Shown here in pieces: positions 17,044 through 24,094 of a DNA stretch of 47,018 bases. A model generated the notes under the pieces. It had not been told where the DNA came from. It saw only the letters and a program-made list of their open reading frames with translations, and searched no databases. Position numbers and translations under genes: made by a program. The stretch is from the NCBI GenBank assembly GCA_017417385.1, contig JAFPZF010000011.1, positions 1-47,018 of the forward strand. Reading direction: 5' to 3'. Every line of letters begins with the position of its first letter. Within the stretch, counting starts at the first letter, position 1. Origin of the DNA: Bacteroidales bacterium. GTDB lineage: Bacteria > Bacteroidota > Bacteroidia > Bacteroidales > Marinilabiliaceae.

Positions 17044-18885
17044 TTATTTCTTCTTGTTGTTGTTTTGCGAGGCAGACTTTTTAGAGTCGTACCATTGGCG
17101 GAGGATGTAGAAGGCCTTTTTCTTATCGCCGTTGTCTGAGAAGAGGCCCTTGCGGTTGTAGTAGTCCTGGACGCCGAAGAGGACGCGGCGTGGAGAGCGG
17201 AAGTCCTTGAGAATCCAGGGGGTAGTGCCGGAGAGGCCGTCGATCTTGTCGAGCATGGCGATGTTCTCCTTGTAGAGACGCTCCTGGAACTCCTCCGTCC
17301 AGCGCTGATTCTCGGCACCGTGGTAGCCAGCCTTGGCGCCGCCGCCGAACTCACTGATGATGACAGGCTTGTTGTATGGGACCTCCCAAGTCATCTTGGG
17401 TGCGTCGTTGACGTCGCGATACCAGCCGATGTACTCGTTGAAGGAGATGACGTCTACATATTCGTTCATGTTGTCCTGCAGGCGGTTGTGGTAGTGGTCT
17501 GCAGATGTCACCTCCATAGCCATAGATATCAGGCGAGTGTTGTCGAGGGCGCGGGCGCTCTTGGCGAGGCGGGAGAGGAAGCTGTCACGCTCCGGGGAGT
17601 GAGGCGTCTCGTTGGCGATAGACCAGATGATGATGTTAGCACGATTCTGGTCGCGGGCAACCATGTCGTTGAGCTGATGGAGAGCGTTGTTGAACGTCGC
17701 GTCGTTGGTCCAGTCGATAGTCCAGTAGACAGGGAGCTCGGACCAGACGAGGAAGCCCATACGTTCAGCTTCACGGACGGCATACTCGTTGTGAGGGTAG
17801 TGGGCGAGGCGGACGAAGTTGCAGCCCAGTTCCTTTGCCCAAGAGAGAAGGTGGTGCGCGTCCTCGGTGCAGTTGGCACGGCCGCCGCCATTAGACTTCT
17901 CCTCGTGGATACTGATGCCACGGAGGAAGATAGGTTCGCCGTTGAGGAGGATCTGCTTGCCACGAGTCTCGACAGTGCGGAAGCCGATAGCGTCGTGGAG
18001 CGTGTCATTGCCGCAGACAAGGTTGACGTCGTAGAGTTTCGGGGAGTCTGGGGACCAGAGCTGGAGCTTCGAGACGCGGAGAGTCGTCGAGACCTTGCCG
18101 TCCTTGTCAGTCTGGAGCGACTGCTTGACCTTCAGTTCTGGGATAGAGAGCGTGACCTGCTGGCCGGCGACAGCCTTGTTGAGGTTGAGTGAGAAGTCGA
18201 TGAGGCGTACCTTACCCTTCTTCTCAGACTGAGAGAGGAGTGCGAGCTTGTAGTTCTCGATATAAGTCGTCGGGACGTCGACGAGGAGTACGTCTCGGGT
18301 GATACCGCCGTAGTTCCACCAATCGAAGATAAGAGTCGGGATATTCTCGACGCGACGCTTGTTGTCGACCTTGACGATGACAACGTTGTCGCCGTCTTTG
18401 AGGAGGTCAGTCACGTCGTAGTTGAAAGGAGTGAAGCCGCCGATGTGGTGGCCGACGTGGGTGCCGTTGACATAGACATGAGTATCGTAGTTGGCGGCGC
18501 CGAAGTAGAGGATAGTCCGTCGGTCGGACGAGGGGTGCCAGGAGAAGGAGCGCTTGAACCAGACAGTACCCTCGTAGAAGAAGAGCTTGTCGTCCTGCGT
18601 GTTCCAGTCGCCCGGGATGTTCATAGAAGGAGACTTGTCGAAGTCGTATTCAATAAGGTCTTCAGGCTTCTGCGGCTTAGCGTTGAGGAAGAAGCCCCAG
18701 CGGTTGGGTTTCATACGGTAGTCGTAGAAGCCCTCTTCCTGGACGTCGACGATATAGTTCCACTTGCCGTTGAGAGAAGTCGTGTGACGGTTGAGGACGT
18801 TGGCGACCTGAGGTACGTCGTTGTCGGCCGAGGCGGAGAAGGCTGCCGGGATGATGAGGAGGAGAGACGCAAGGAGGCGTTTCAT
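17044..18885 (-). CDS. Glycoside hydrolase family 2 (beta-glucuronidase/galactosidase type)
   Basis: This 613-residue exported enzyme has the three GH2 domains: an N-terminal sugar-binding jelly roll (SLNGKWNYIVD ... FYEGTVWFKRSF ... YDTHVYVNGTHVGHHIGGFTPF), an Ig-like middle domain (LWSPDSPKLYDV), and a TIM barrel beginning near LNGEPIFLRGISIHEE. The barrel carries FVRLAHYPHNEYAV, the acid/base Glu in IIIWSIANETPHS and the nucleophile Glu in PVIISEFGGGAK. The signal peptide is MKRLLASLLLIIPAAFSASA. I start at ATG 18883-18885, which gives a clean signal peptide. Glucuronidase versus galactosidase activity cannot be decided by eye; the closest pattern is beta-glucuronidase. It is monocistronic, with a terminator. 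Confidence 0.92.
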   Translation of the reverse strand: MKRLLASLLLIIPAAFSASADNDVPQVANVLNRHTTSLNGKWNYIVDVQEEGFYDYRMKPNRWGFFLNAKPQKPEDLIEYDFDKSPSMNIPGDWNTQDDKLFFYEGTVWFKRSFSWHPSSDRRTILYFGAANYDTHVYVNGTHVGHHIGGFTPFNYDVTDLLKDGDNVVIVKVDNKRRVENIPTLIFDWWNYGGITRDVLLVDVPTTYIENYKLALLSQSEKKGKVRLIDFSLNLNKAVAGQQVTLSIPELKVKQSLQTDKDGKVSTTLRVSKLQLWSPDSPKLYDVNLVCGNDTLHDAIGFRTVETRGKQILLNGEPIFLRGISIHEEKSNGGGRANCTEDAHHLLSWAKELGCNFVRLAHYPHNEYAVREAERMGFLVWSELPVYWTIDWTNDATFNNALHQLNDMVARDQNRANIIIWSIANETPHSPERDSFLSRLAKSARALDNTRLISMAMEVTSADHYHNRLQDNMNEYVDVISFNEYIGWYRDVNDAPKMTWEVPYNKPVIISEFGGGAKAGYHGAENQRWTEEFQERLYKENIAMLDKIDGLSGTTPWILKDFRSPRRVLFGVQDYYNRKGLFSDNGDKKKAFYILRQWYDSKKSASQNNNKKK

Positions 18886-18996
18886 AGTTAATAAGTATTG
18901 GTTTGACATACGAAGATACATATAAATCTAAAAACAGGCAATAGGTCAAACCGACAGTTCAAGGACGTTGCATAGGGGGTGAAGATGGGGGATAAT

Positions 18997-19329
18997 CTAT
19001 TTCGACCTGTCCTTGTTGAACAGTTTCAGGGCGTAGGCGCGGATCAGTTCGGGAGATTCTGGGCGGCCGTAAAGGAAGGCGAGGAAGCAGGCGAACCTTC
19101 TGCGGTCGTAGGTAGAGGAGAGCCTGGAGTTGACGCGGCAGTGGTCGGTTACGAAGGCGACATAGTCCTCAAGGGACTGGAGTTTGTGACGGTAGTGCTG
19201 GGGGCAGACGGGACGGTCAGCCTTGATAGCCTTTTCGGCGACGTAGTCGTCCCAAGTCTTAGTGTGGCGGGACTGACCGCCGCGGGTTGATTTGCCGAAA
19301 GCAATAGTACGTTTGAAGCTTCTGCTCAT
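18997..19329 (-). CDS. Small basic protein of unknown function
   Basis: This 110-residue protein is rich in Arg, Lys, Tyr and Cys (RDRRRF-like clusters, DRPVCPQHYRHKLQSLEDYV, YGRPESPELIRAYALKLF). I see no known domain, membrane segment or signal peptide. Its coding-strand codons are those of other minus genes (CGT, GAC, TTC). A perfect -7 element (TATCTTTG on the minus strand, 19366-19359) lies 30 bases upstream of the start, which supports a real gene. Confidence 0.65.
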   Translation of the reverse strand: MSRSFKRTIAFGKSTRGGQSRHTKTWDDYVAEKAIKADRPVCPQHYRHKLQSLEDYVAFVTDHCRVNSRLSSTYDRRRFACFLAFLYGRPESPELIRAYALKLFNKDRSK

Positions 19330-19358
19330 AGTGATTGAGGCGTTTGCAAGTTTATGTG

Positions 19359-19366
19359 CAAAGATA
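19359..19366 (-). promoter_or_regulatory. -7 promoter element of the small basic protein gene
   Basis: On the minus strand this reads TATCTTTG. The -33 region would overlap the AATTAGGAA-type repeat. Confidence 0.5.
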
Positions 19367-19371
19367 AGGGA

Positions 19372-19398
19372 AATTAGGAATTAGGAATGAGGAATTAA
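19372..19398. repeat. Dispersed AATTAGGAA/ATGAGGAATTA repeat, copy 1
   Basis: AATTAGGAATTAGGAATGAG followed by GAATTA. Close copies are at 21338-21369, 21439-21478 and 42639-42678, each followed by GGTCGGAG-like text. No coding potential. Confidence 0.7.
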
Positions 19399-19516
19399 GG
19401 GGTCGGAGAGGAACGGAGGAGGCGGGAATGGGAGCGAAGGGGAGCGGAAAGAAAGAAAAAGATAGAAAAAAATGGATGGGCGATAGCTTGTATCAAGTTA
19501 TGGGACATGTGGGGAA

Positions 19517-19524
19517 TACCTTTG
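19517..19524 (+). promoter_or_regulatory. Possible -7 element upstream of the leader repeat
   Basis: TACCTTTG matches TAnnTTTG. If used, the transcript for the gene at 19749 would contain the structured repeat 19549-19726 in its leader. Confidence 0.4.
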
Positions 19525-19548
19525 TCGGCATAAGTCTAACACGAGAAC

Positions 19549-19726
19549 TTCTATAAATTGCTTTTTCTGCGTTACGCTCACTTTTGAAATCCTCATGTAC
19601 TACAGTACACTCCGGTATTCAAAAGCTCGCAAGCCTTGGCTTCGCCTCATGTGCTCACGCTCGGAAATAGGAGCAAGCTCCATTTCTCTCGCTTAATCGC
19701 ACAAGTGAAAAATCTAATTTCTAGAA
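19549..19726 (+). repeat. Structured inverted-repeat element in 5' leader, copy 1
   Basis: The element begins TTCTATAAATTGCTTTTTC and ends GAAAAATCTAATTTCTAGAA, an imperfect terminal inverted repeat. Inside is CTTTTGAA ... TTCAAAAG (8-bp perfect arms) enclosing CATGTACTACAGTACAC, a TGTAC/GTACA stem with a TACA loop. A second, shorter copy is at 43540-43647. This copy carries an extra ~70 bases (19626-19700) on the 3' side. It ends 22 bases before ATG 19749. Confidence 0.8.
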
Positions 19727-19748
19727 GCCCTCATAAGAATAATAAAGT

Positions 19749-20321
19749 ATGAGAAAGACATTATTTATCGTGGTAGCGTTGTTGGCGAGCATCGTAGCGA
19801 GTGCCGAGACAGACGGCGAGAGGACAGACTGGAGGGGCAAGGGGTATGCCGGATTCGTAGACATCGGGGGGATTGCAGGCGGGGAGGAGATACTCGGAGG
19901 TGGCATCTTCTCGCTGACGACGACCCACGGATTCCTGTTCAAGAGGTGCCTGTTCCTGGGGCTCGGGACGGGAATCGAGATGTGGTCTGGGACCGAGCAC
20001 AAGGTGAGTGGGGACGTTGATTATGACTTGACGTTTGTCCCCATCTATGCTGCGGCGCGGTGGAACATCATCAAGAGGCGGTTGACGCCGTTCGTCACGA
20101 TGAGGCTGGGCGGTGCGATGGTTGACGGGGTCAGCGAGTATCATGACGAGTTCACGCAGTACATCAACATGGGAGTCGGGTTCAGTGCGATATTGAAGGG
20201 GGACTTCGGGTTGAACTTCTCGCTCGGGTATGACTATAAGCGGGTGGACTCGGAGAACGAGCACAAGTCTCCGACGCTCGAGTTCAGGGGAGTCGGAGTG
20301 AAAGTCGGGTTGGAGTTCTGA
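19749..20321 (+). CDS. Outer-membrane beta-barrel protein
   Basis: This 190-residue exported protein has a signal peptide MRKTLFIVVALLASIVASAE followed by alternating hydrophobic/polar strands (YAGFVDIGGIAG, GFLFKRCLFLGLGTGIEMW, FVPIYAAARWNI, PFVTMRLGGAMV, INMGVGFSAIL, GLNFSLGYDYKRV) and a last strand FRGVGVKVGLEF ending in Phe, the usual insertion signal for the outer-membrane barrel machinery. The size fits an 8-stranded barrel. The ligand or role is unknown. Its leader holds the structured repeat element, and a perfect hairpin lies directly downstream, before the WYL regulator gene. Confidence 0.82.
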   Translation: MRKTLFIVVALLASIVASAETDGERTDWRGKGYAGFVDIGGIAGGEEILGGGIFSLTTTHGFLFKRCLFLGLGTGIEMWSGTEHKVSGDVDYDLTFVPIYAAARWNIIKRRLTPFVTMRLGGAMVDGVSEYHDEFTQYINMGVGFSAILKGDFGLNFSLGYDYKRVDSENEHKSPTLEFRGVGVKVGLEF

Positions 20322-20334
20322 GATATAAAGGTTA

Positions 20335-20376
20335 GATTTGCGTAGAGGGGGATGTCCATTCCTCTCTACGCAAATC
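20335..20376 (+). promoter_or_regulatory. Long perfect hairpin between the barrel and WYL genes
   Basis: GATTTGCGTAGAGGGG (20335-20350) pairs with CCTCTCTACGCAAATC (20361-20376): 16 bp with one G-T pair and a 10-base loop. The 3' side is TTATAATAC rather than a T-run, so it is a weak terminator candidate; it ends 23 bases before ATG 20400 and could act as an attenuator or operator. Confidence 0.55.
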
Positions 20377-20399
20377 TTATAATACAAGGAGTCAAGACA

Positions 20400-21323
20400 A
20401 TGAGAGCGTTTGAAGTATTTCTGGTGTACAAGTGGCTGATAGAGTTGCTAAGCAGAGGTGGCATGACATTTGAGCAGATAAGCCGAGAGTGGGATGGTTC
20501 GACTGTTAGTAATGGTAATCCGTTGTCGCGGTCGACGTTCAACAGGTATAGGACCGCGATAGATGACATCTTTAGCCTGAAGATAACATGTGGACAGGGG
20601 TCGAGCGTGTATAGGATAGCGAATCCTGAAAACCTCAAGGATAACAGCGTAGTCAAGTGGTTGCTGTCGACGATAAGCGTACATGCGACGCTGAAGGACT
20701 GTTCGTCGATAAAGGACAGGATAATACTCGAGTCGATACCTTCGGCGGACGACAAGGTCGAGAAGATAGCCAAAGCTATGAAGGCGAACGAAGCCATCAG
20801 GATACATTATCAGTGTTATGGCTATAGACATGAGAACGAGCACGAGATAGAGCCGTATTGCCTGAAGCTACACAGCAGGCGGTGGTATCTCGTCGGGAAG
20901 AATTTGACAGTCAATGACGTAGGACTGTATTCGCTTGACAGAATCCACAGTATAGAGTTCACAGGTCGGCAGTTTAAGTTGCCGAGGAAATTTGACGCCG
21001 AGCTTTTCTTCAAGGACTGCTATGGAGTCATCATAGCAGACGGGAGCGAGGCGGAGCGGATAGTAGTCAGAGTATATAAGAGTGAAGGAGACATCAGGCG
21101 ATATATGGACGACCTGCCGCTACATCATAGCCAGAAGAAGATCAGGGAGACCGAGGAGTGGTCGGACTACGAATTTTATATACGTCCGACGATAGACTTC
21201 CTGCGGGTATTGATGGGTTATGGAGGGGAGTTGAGAGTGATAGAGCCACAGTGGTTGGCAGAGGAGATGCAGAAGTGGTGTCGGGATGCTTGGGATTTGT
21301 ATGAGGAGGAGTTAGAAAAGTAG
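20400..21323 (+). CDS. WYL-domain transcriptional regulator
   Basis: This 307-residue protein has an N-terminal helix-turn-helix region (MTFEQISREWDGS ... LSRSTFNRYRTAIDDIF) and a middle WYL domain (residues about 125-210: IRIHYQCYG, EIEPYCLKLHSRRWYLVGKN with the conserved R-R-W-Y-L variant, LYSLDRIHSIEF), followed by a WCX-type C-terminal extension (DDLPLHHSQK ... VLMGYGGELRVIEP). WYL regulators bind small ligands or nucleic acid and are frequent near defence, repair and stress genes. I start at ATG 20400, because an upstream in-frame ATG (20352) lies in the loop of the hairpin. No defence genes are adjacent. Confidence 0.9.
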   Translation: MRAFEVFLVYKWLIELLSRGGMTFEQISREWDGSTVSNGNPLSRSTFNRYRTAIDDIFSLKITCGQGSSVYRIANPENLKDNSVVKWLLSTISVHATLKDCSSIKDRIILESIPSADDKVEKIAKAMKANEAIRIHYQCYGYRHENEHEIEPYCLKLHSRRWYLVGKNLTVNDVGLYSLDRIHSIEFTGRQFKLPRKFDAELFFKDCYGVIIADGSEAERIVVRVYKSEGDIRRYMDDLPLHHSQKKIRETEEWSDYEFYIRPTIDFLRVLMGYGGELRVIEPQWLAEEMQKWCRDAWDLYEEELEK

Positions 21324-21337
21324 GGGGAGACTAATTC

Positions 21338-21478
21338 AATTAGGAATTAGGAATGAGGAATTAGGAATGGTCGGAATGAGTGGTCGGAGGCGGGTGAAGT
21401 TAACATAAGAGGGGAAAAGGCTAATACAGGGCTAACCAAATTAGGAATGAGGCATTAGGAATTAGGAATGAGGAATTG
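21338..21478. repeat. Dispersed AATTAGGAA-type repeats, copies 2 and 3
   Basis: Two clusters (21338-21369, 21439-21478) of AATTAGGAATGAGGAATTA-like units. They are separated by purine-rich text and by CTAATACAGGGCTAACCA at 21421-21438, which recurs in variant form (GGCTAATACAAGGCTAACCA) near 32154. The rest of the gap to 21630 is polypurine without a gene. Confidence 0.65.
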
Positions 21479-21632
21479 GAAGTCGGAGGTTGCGGAAGGA
21501 AACGGAGTGGGGAGAGAAGGGGGAGGAGAAGAAGGACACGGAGACGGGGAAGAGAAGGGGAAGAGACGGGGGAGAGAAGGGTAGAATTAGAAGAGGCAAT
21601 ATTCAGATAGACAGACGATTAAAGATATAGAG

Positions 21633-21665
21633 ACCGGCGGTTCTGCGGAGGGCGGGGCCGCCGGT
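21633..21665 (+). terminator. GC-rich hairpin, possible terminator
   Basis: ACCGGCGG (21633-21640) pairs with CCGCCGGT (21658-21665), followed by TGTTGTTGTATAG. It is a weak tail, so this is only a candidate terminator in the gap before the PadR gene. Confidence 0.45.
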
Positions 21666-21713
21666 TGTTGTTGTATAGTATTATCCAAAGCAAGATATTT
21701 GTAAAAAATTTAA

Positions 21714-21732
21714 TACTATGTATTGCATAGTA
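21714..21732. promoter_or_regulatory. Perfect inverted repeat, probable PadR operator
   Basis: TACTATG-TATTG-CATAGTA is a perfect 7-bp palindrome with a 5-base spacer. It covers the -33 element (TTG 21723-21725) of the PadR promoter, the classic position for an autorepressor site. Confidence 0.7.
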
Positions 21733-21753
21733 CCATAAAAGTATATACATTTG
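21723..21753 (+). promoter_or_regulatory. Promoter of padR-pspC operon
   Basis: TTG (21723-21725), 20 bases, TACATTTG (21746-21753), a full Bacteroidota promoter 28 bases before ATG 21782. Confidence 0.75.
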
Positions 21754-21781
21754 CACAGACAAACGAAAAAAGCATAGCAGT

Positions 21782-22132
21782 ATGAACATCGAGAATGCAA
21801 AGTCGCAGATGCGAAAAGGGATGCTGGAGTACTGTGTGCTGTTGCTCTTGAAGCATCGGCCGTCGTACGCGAGTGACATAATCCAGCAGTTGAAGCAGGC
21901 GGAGCTGCTAGTGGTAGAGGGGACGCTCTATCCGCTACTCACCCGCTTGAAGAATGATGGGCTTCTACTGTACGAGTGGCAGGAGTCGACTCAGGGTCCG
22001 CCGCGGAAGTACTACACGTTGAGCAAGGATGGGGAGCAGTTTCTGGAGGGGCTAGACGCCTCGTGGACAGAGCTTGAGAACACCATCGGATACCTGAAGA
22101 ACATTACACCATTAACACTAGAGAAGCAATGA
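21782..22132 (+). CDS. PadR-family transcriptional regulator
   Basis: This 116-residue winged-helix regulator shows the PadR pattern: KGMLEYCVLLLLKHRPSYASDIIQQL (helices 1-2), VVEGTLYPLLTRLKNDGLL (recognition helix), and the wing QGPPRKYYTLSKDGEQFL, with a C-terminal dimer helix. It overlaps the PspC-domain gene by ATGA (22129-22132), so the two are translated together. The palindrome over its -33 element suggests autorepression. PadR-PspC pairs are common in Bacteroidota and are thought to respond to envelope stress or membrane-active compounds; the inducer here is unknown. Confidence 0.94.
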   Translation: MNIENAKSQMRKGMLEYCVLLLLKHRPSYASDIIQQLKQAELLVVEGTLYPLLTRLKNDGLLLYEWQESTQGPPRKYYTLSKDGEQFLEGLDASWTELENTIGYLKNITPLTLEKQ

Positions 22133-23850
22133 AAAAGAATATCACCATAAACCTGAGTGGCAGGTTGTATCAGATAGACGAGGACGCGTATGAGATGCTG
22201 AGGAAGTACGTCGAGTCATTACGGGCGTCGTTTGGCAGGCAGGCTGGGGGCGACGAGATAGTCGGAGACATCGAGGCGCGGATAGCGGAGCTCTTTGACG
22301 AGCTCAAGCAGCAGGGCGTCGAGGCCATCACGATAGAGCACGTCAAGAGCATCATCACGAGGATAGGCGAGCCGGAGCAGATAGCGAGTGAGGATGAGGG
22401 CGTGCAGGAGAGGAAGACCGAGAGTGTCGGGGAGAAGATAAACAAGACCATAAGGTCGACAGTCGATGAGACAATGAACGGACTGCGCGGACGGACGGCA
22501 GGGAAGAAGCTGTACAGGAATCCCAAGGACAAAGTGCTGGCAGGCGTCATGTCGGGCTTGGCGGCGTACACAGGGACGGATGCAGTAGTATGGAGATTGG
22601 CGTTGCTGCTGTTCTCGTTTTTCTATGGAATAGGCATAGTCTTCTATATCATAATGGCGATAATAGTCCCGGAGGCGAGGACTCCGCAGGAGCTGCTCAT
22701 GATGGAGGGCAAGGACGTCACGCCGCAGAGCCTGGCGGACGTAGTCGTCGAGAAGGAGAGCGGGATGCCGCAGAGCCAGGGTGCATTCAGGACACTGCTG
22801 TCGGCACTGGTCAAGATAGTTATGTTCTGCGTAGTCGCGTTGATGATAGTCATATTCGGGTCTATATGCCTCGGGATCATAGGGGCGCTGGTGTCGTCAG
22901 TCTCGATACTGTCGTTGCCACTCACGATAACGACAGATGCTGGGGGGGAGATGCCGGAGGCGTTCCTAAGCGAGATGCAGGCCTTCTACAGTGGTCATCC
23001 GGCTCTCATGGGAGTCTTCGTAGTGTCGCTGATAGTACTTCTCGTCATCCCACTATATGCAATAGTACATGCGGCGCTCAGCACGGCGGGGAAGACGAAG
23101 CCTACGGGAGTCACGCAGAGGATAGTCCTTGTCGCACTATGGATAGCTGCGCTGTGCTGCATAGTCCCGACAGGTGCGTCGATAGCGCACAAGCTCGGAG
23201 ACTCGCTGGATAAATTCGGAGACAGGTCAATGAGCATATATGAGGACGTATGGATGAACAGTGAGGACAGGAACTTCCTGAAGAGGGAAGGGTGGAAGCT
23301 CATCAAGCATGAGAACTGCAAGCACTACACCAAGGAAGGATGGTACTATAACGGGAGGAGGGAGAGATACCTCGACGGATGGAACAGGAATGGCAGAGAA
23401 GTCTATCAGGCAGAGAAGAAGGAAGCCATCGAGCCGGGAGTCTATAGACTCGACTGCGTCGCAAAGGCAGAGGGACCGGGGGCGTTCGTATATGCCATAG
23501 GCGACGAGAAGAAGCTCAAGGAGATACCGGCATACGGAGACAAGGGCGGCGAGATAGCAGAGAGAATCAGGCAGGAGATAGAAGAGGGGGGCGACGTAAA
23601 GCGCATCAAGATAGACATGATGGGGATGAGCATAGAGGTGAACGACGTCAATGGCAAACACGGTCGAGTCGTGAAGGGAGCAGGGTGGTCAGTAGTGAGC
23701 ATAGAGGGAATAGAAGTCAGCGGCGACAGCATAGCGTACGGAATCTCCAATGATGCAGAGTTCACGGGAGCGGAGAGCATGTCGAGAGGGCTGTCGGCGG
23801 GTAGCTTCAAGCTCACGAAGACAGGAGACCTCCCGAAGGGTAAAAAGTAG
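22129..23850 (+). CDS. PspC-domain membrane protein
   Basis: This 573-residue protein starts with a ~90-residue cytoplasmic region (KKNITINLSGRLYQIDEDAY ... ITRIGEPEQIASE) typical of Bacteroidota PspC proteins. A PspC domain follows (KLYRNPKDKVLAGVMSGLAA ... DAVVWRLALLLF with a transmembrane helix ending IIVPEAR), then three further membrane segments (about residues 222-250, 300-322 and 332-352) and a ~200-residue extracytoplasmic C-terminal domain rich in Gly, Lys and Glu. It is presumed to sense or stabilise the inner membrane under envelope stress. It is translationally coupled to padR by a 4-base overlap. Confidence 0.9.
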   Translation: MKKNITINLSGRLYQIDEDAYEMLRKYVESLRASFGRQAGGDEIVGDIEARIAELFDELKQQGVEAITIEHVKSIITRIGEPEQIASEDEGVQERKTESVGEKINKTIRSTVDETMNGLRGRTAGKKLYRNPKDKVLAGVMSGLAAYTGTDAVVWRLALLLFSFFYGIGIVFYIIMAIIVPEARTPQELLMMEGKDVTPQSLADVVVEKESGMPQSQGAFRTLLSALVKIVMFCVVALMIVIFGSICLGIIGALVSSVSILSLPLTITTDAGGEMPEAFLSEMQAFYSGHPALMGVFVVSLIVLLVIPLYAIVHAALSTAGKTKPTGVTQRIVLVALWIAALCCIVPTGASIAHKLGDSLDKFGDRSMSIYEDVWMNSEDRNFLKREGWKLIKHENCKHYTKEGWYYNGRRERYLDGWNRNGREVYQAEKKEAIEPGVYRLDCVAKAEGPGAFVYAIGDEKKLKEIPAYGDKGGEIAERIRQEIEEGGDVKRIKIDMMGMSIEVNDVNGKHGRVVKGAGWSVVSIEGIEVSGDSIAYGISNDAEFTGAESMSRGLSAGSFKLTKTGDLPKGKK

Positions 23851-23908
23851 AGGGACAAAGAAAGAACTAGAAATCAGCAGAATAGAGAAAGAACATCCGA
23901 GTTGGACT

Positions 23909-23939
23909 GAAGATGGCGCACGGGGGGCGCGTCATCTTC
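23909..23939 (+). promoter_or_regulatory. Hairpin in the gap before the second receptor gene
   Basis: GAAGATGGCGC pairs with GCGCGTCATCTTC (imperfect). No T-run follows, so it is a structured leader or weak terminator; the remaining gap 23851-24094 shows no gene. Confidence 0.35.
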
Positions 23940-24094
23940 GGGTCAGCGAGGGGCGGGCGCACACTCGAGACACAAGACAGGCGGGCCAAGGCGGCGGAGC
24001 ACGAGATTGTCGCAGGAAGAACGAGCAGGGTAGCCTAGCAAAAGAGAACCAAATACACAGAACACCCCTCTATCAAACAAAAGAAACCAGAACT

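Noticed and set aside
17320-18192. Plus-strand 290-residue frame opposite the GH2 gene
   Set aside because: It is antisense to catalytic motifs of the GH2 enzyme and encodes a Val/Glu/Asp-rich string without domains.
23750-24094. N-terminal extension of the second TonB-type receptor back to 23750
   Set aside because: It would overlap the PspC gene and precede a clear signal peptide beginning at 24095; the extension is Arg/Glu-rich spacer translation.
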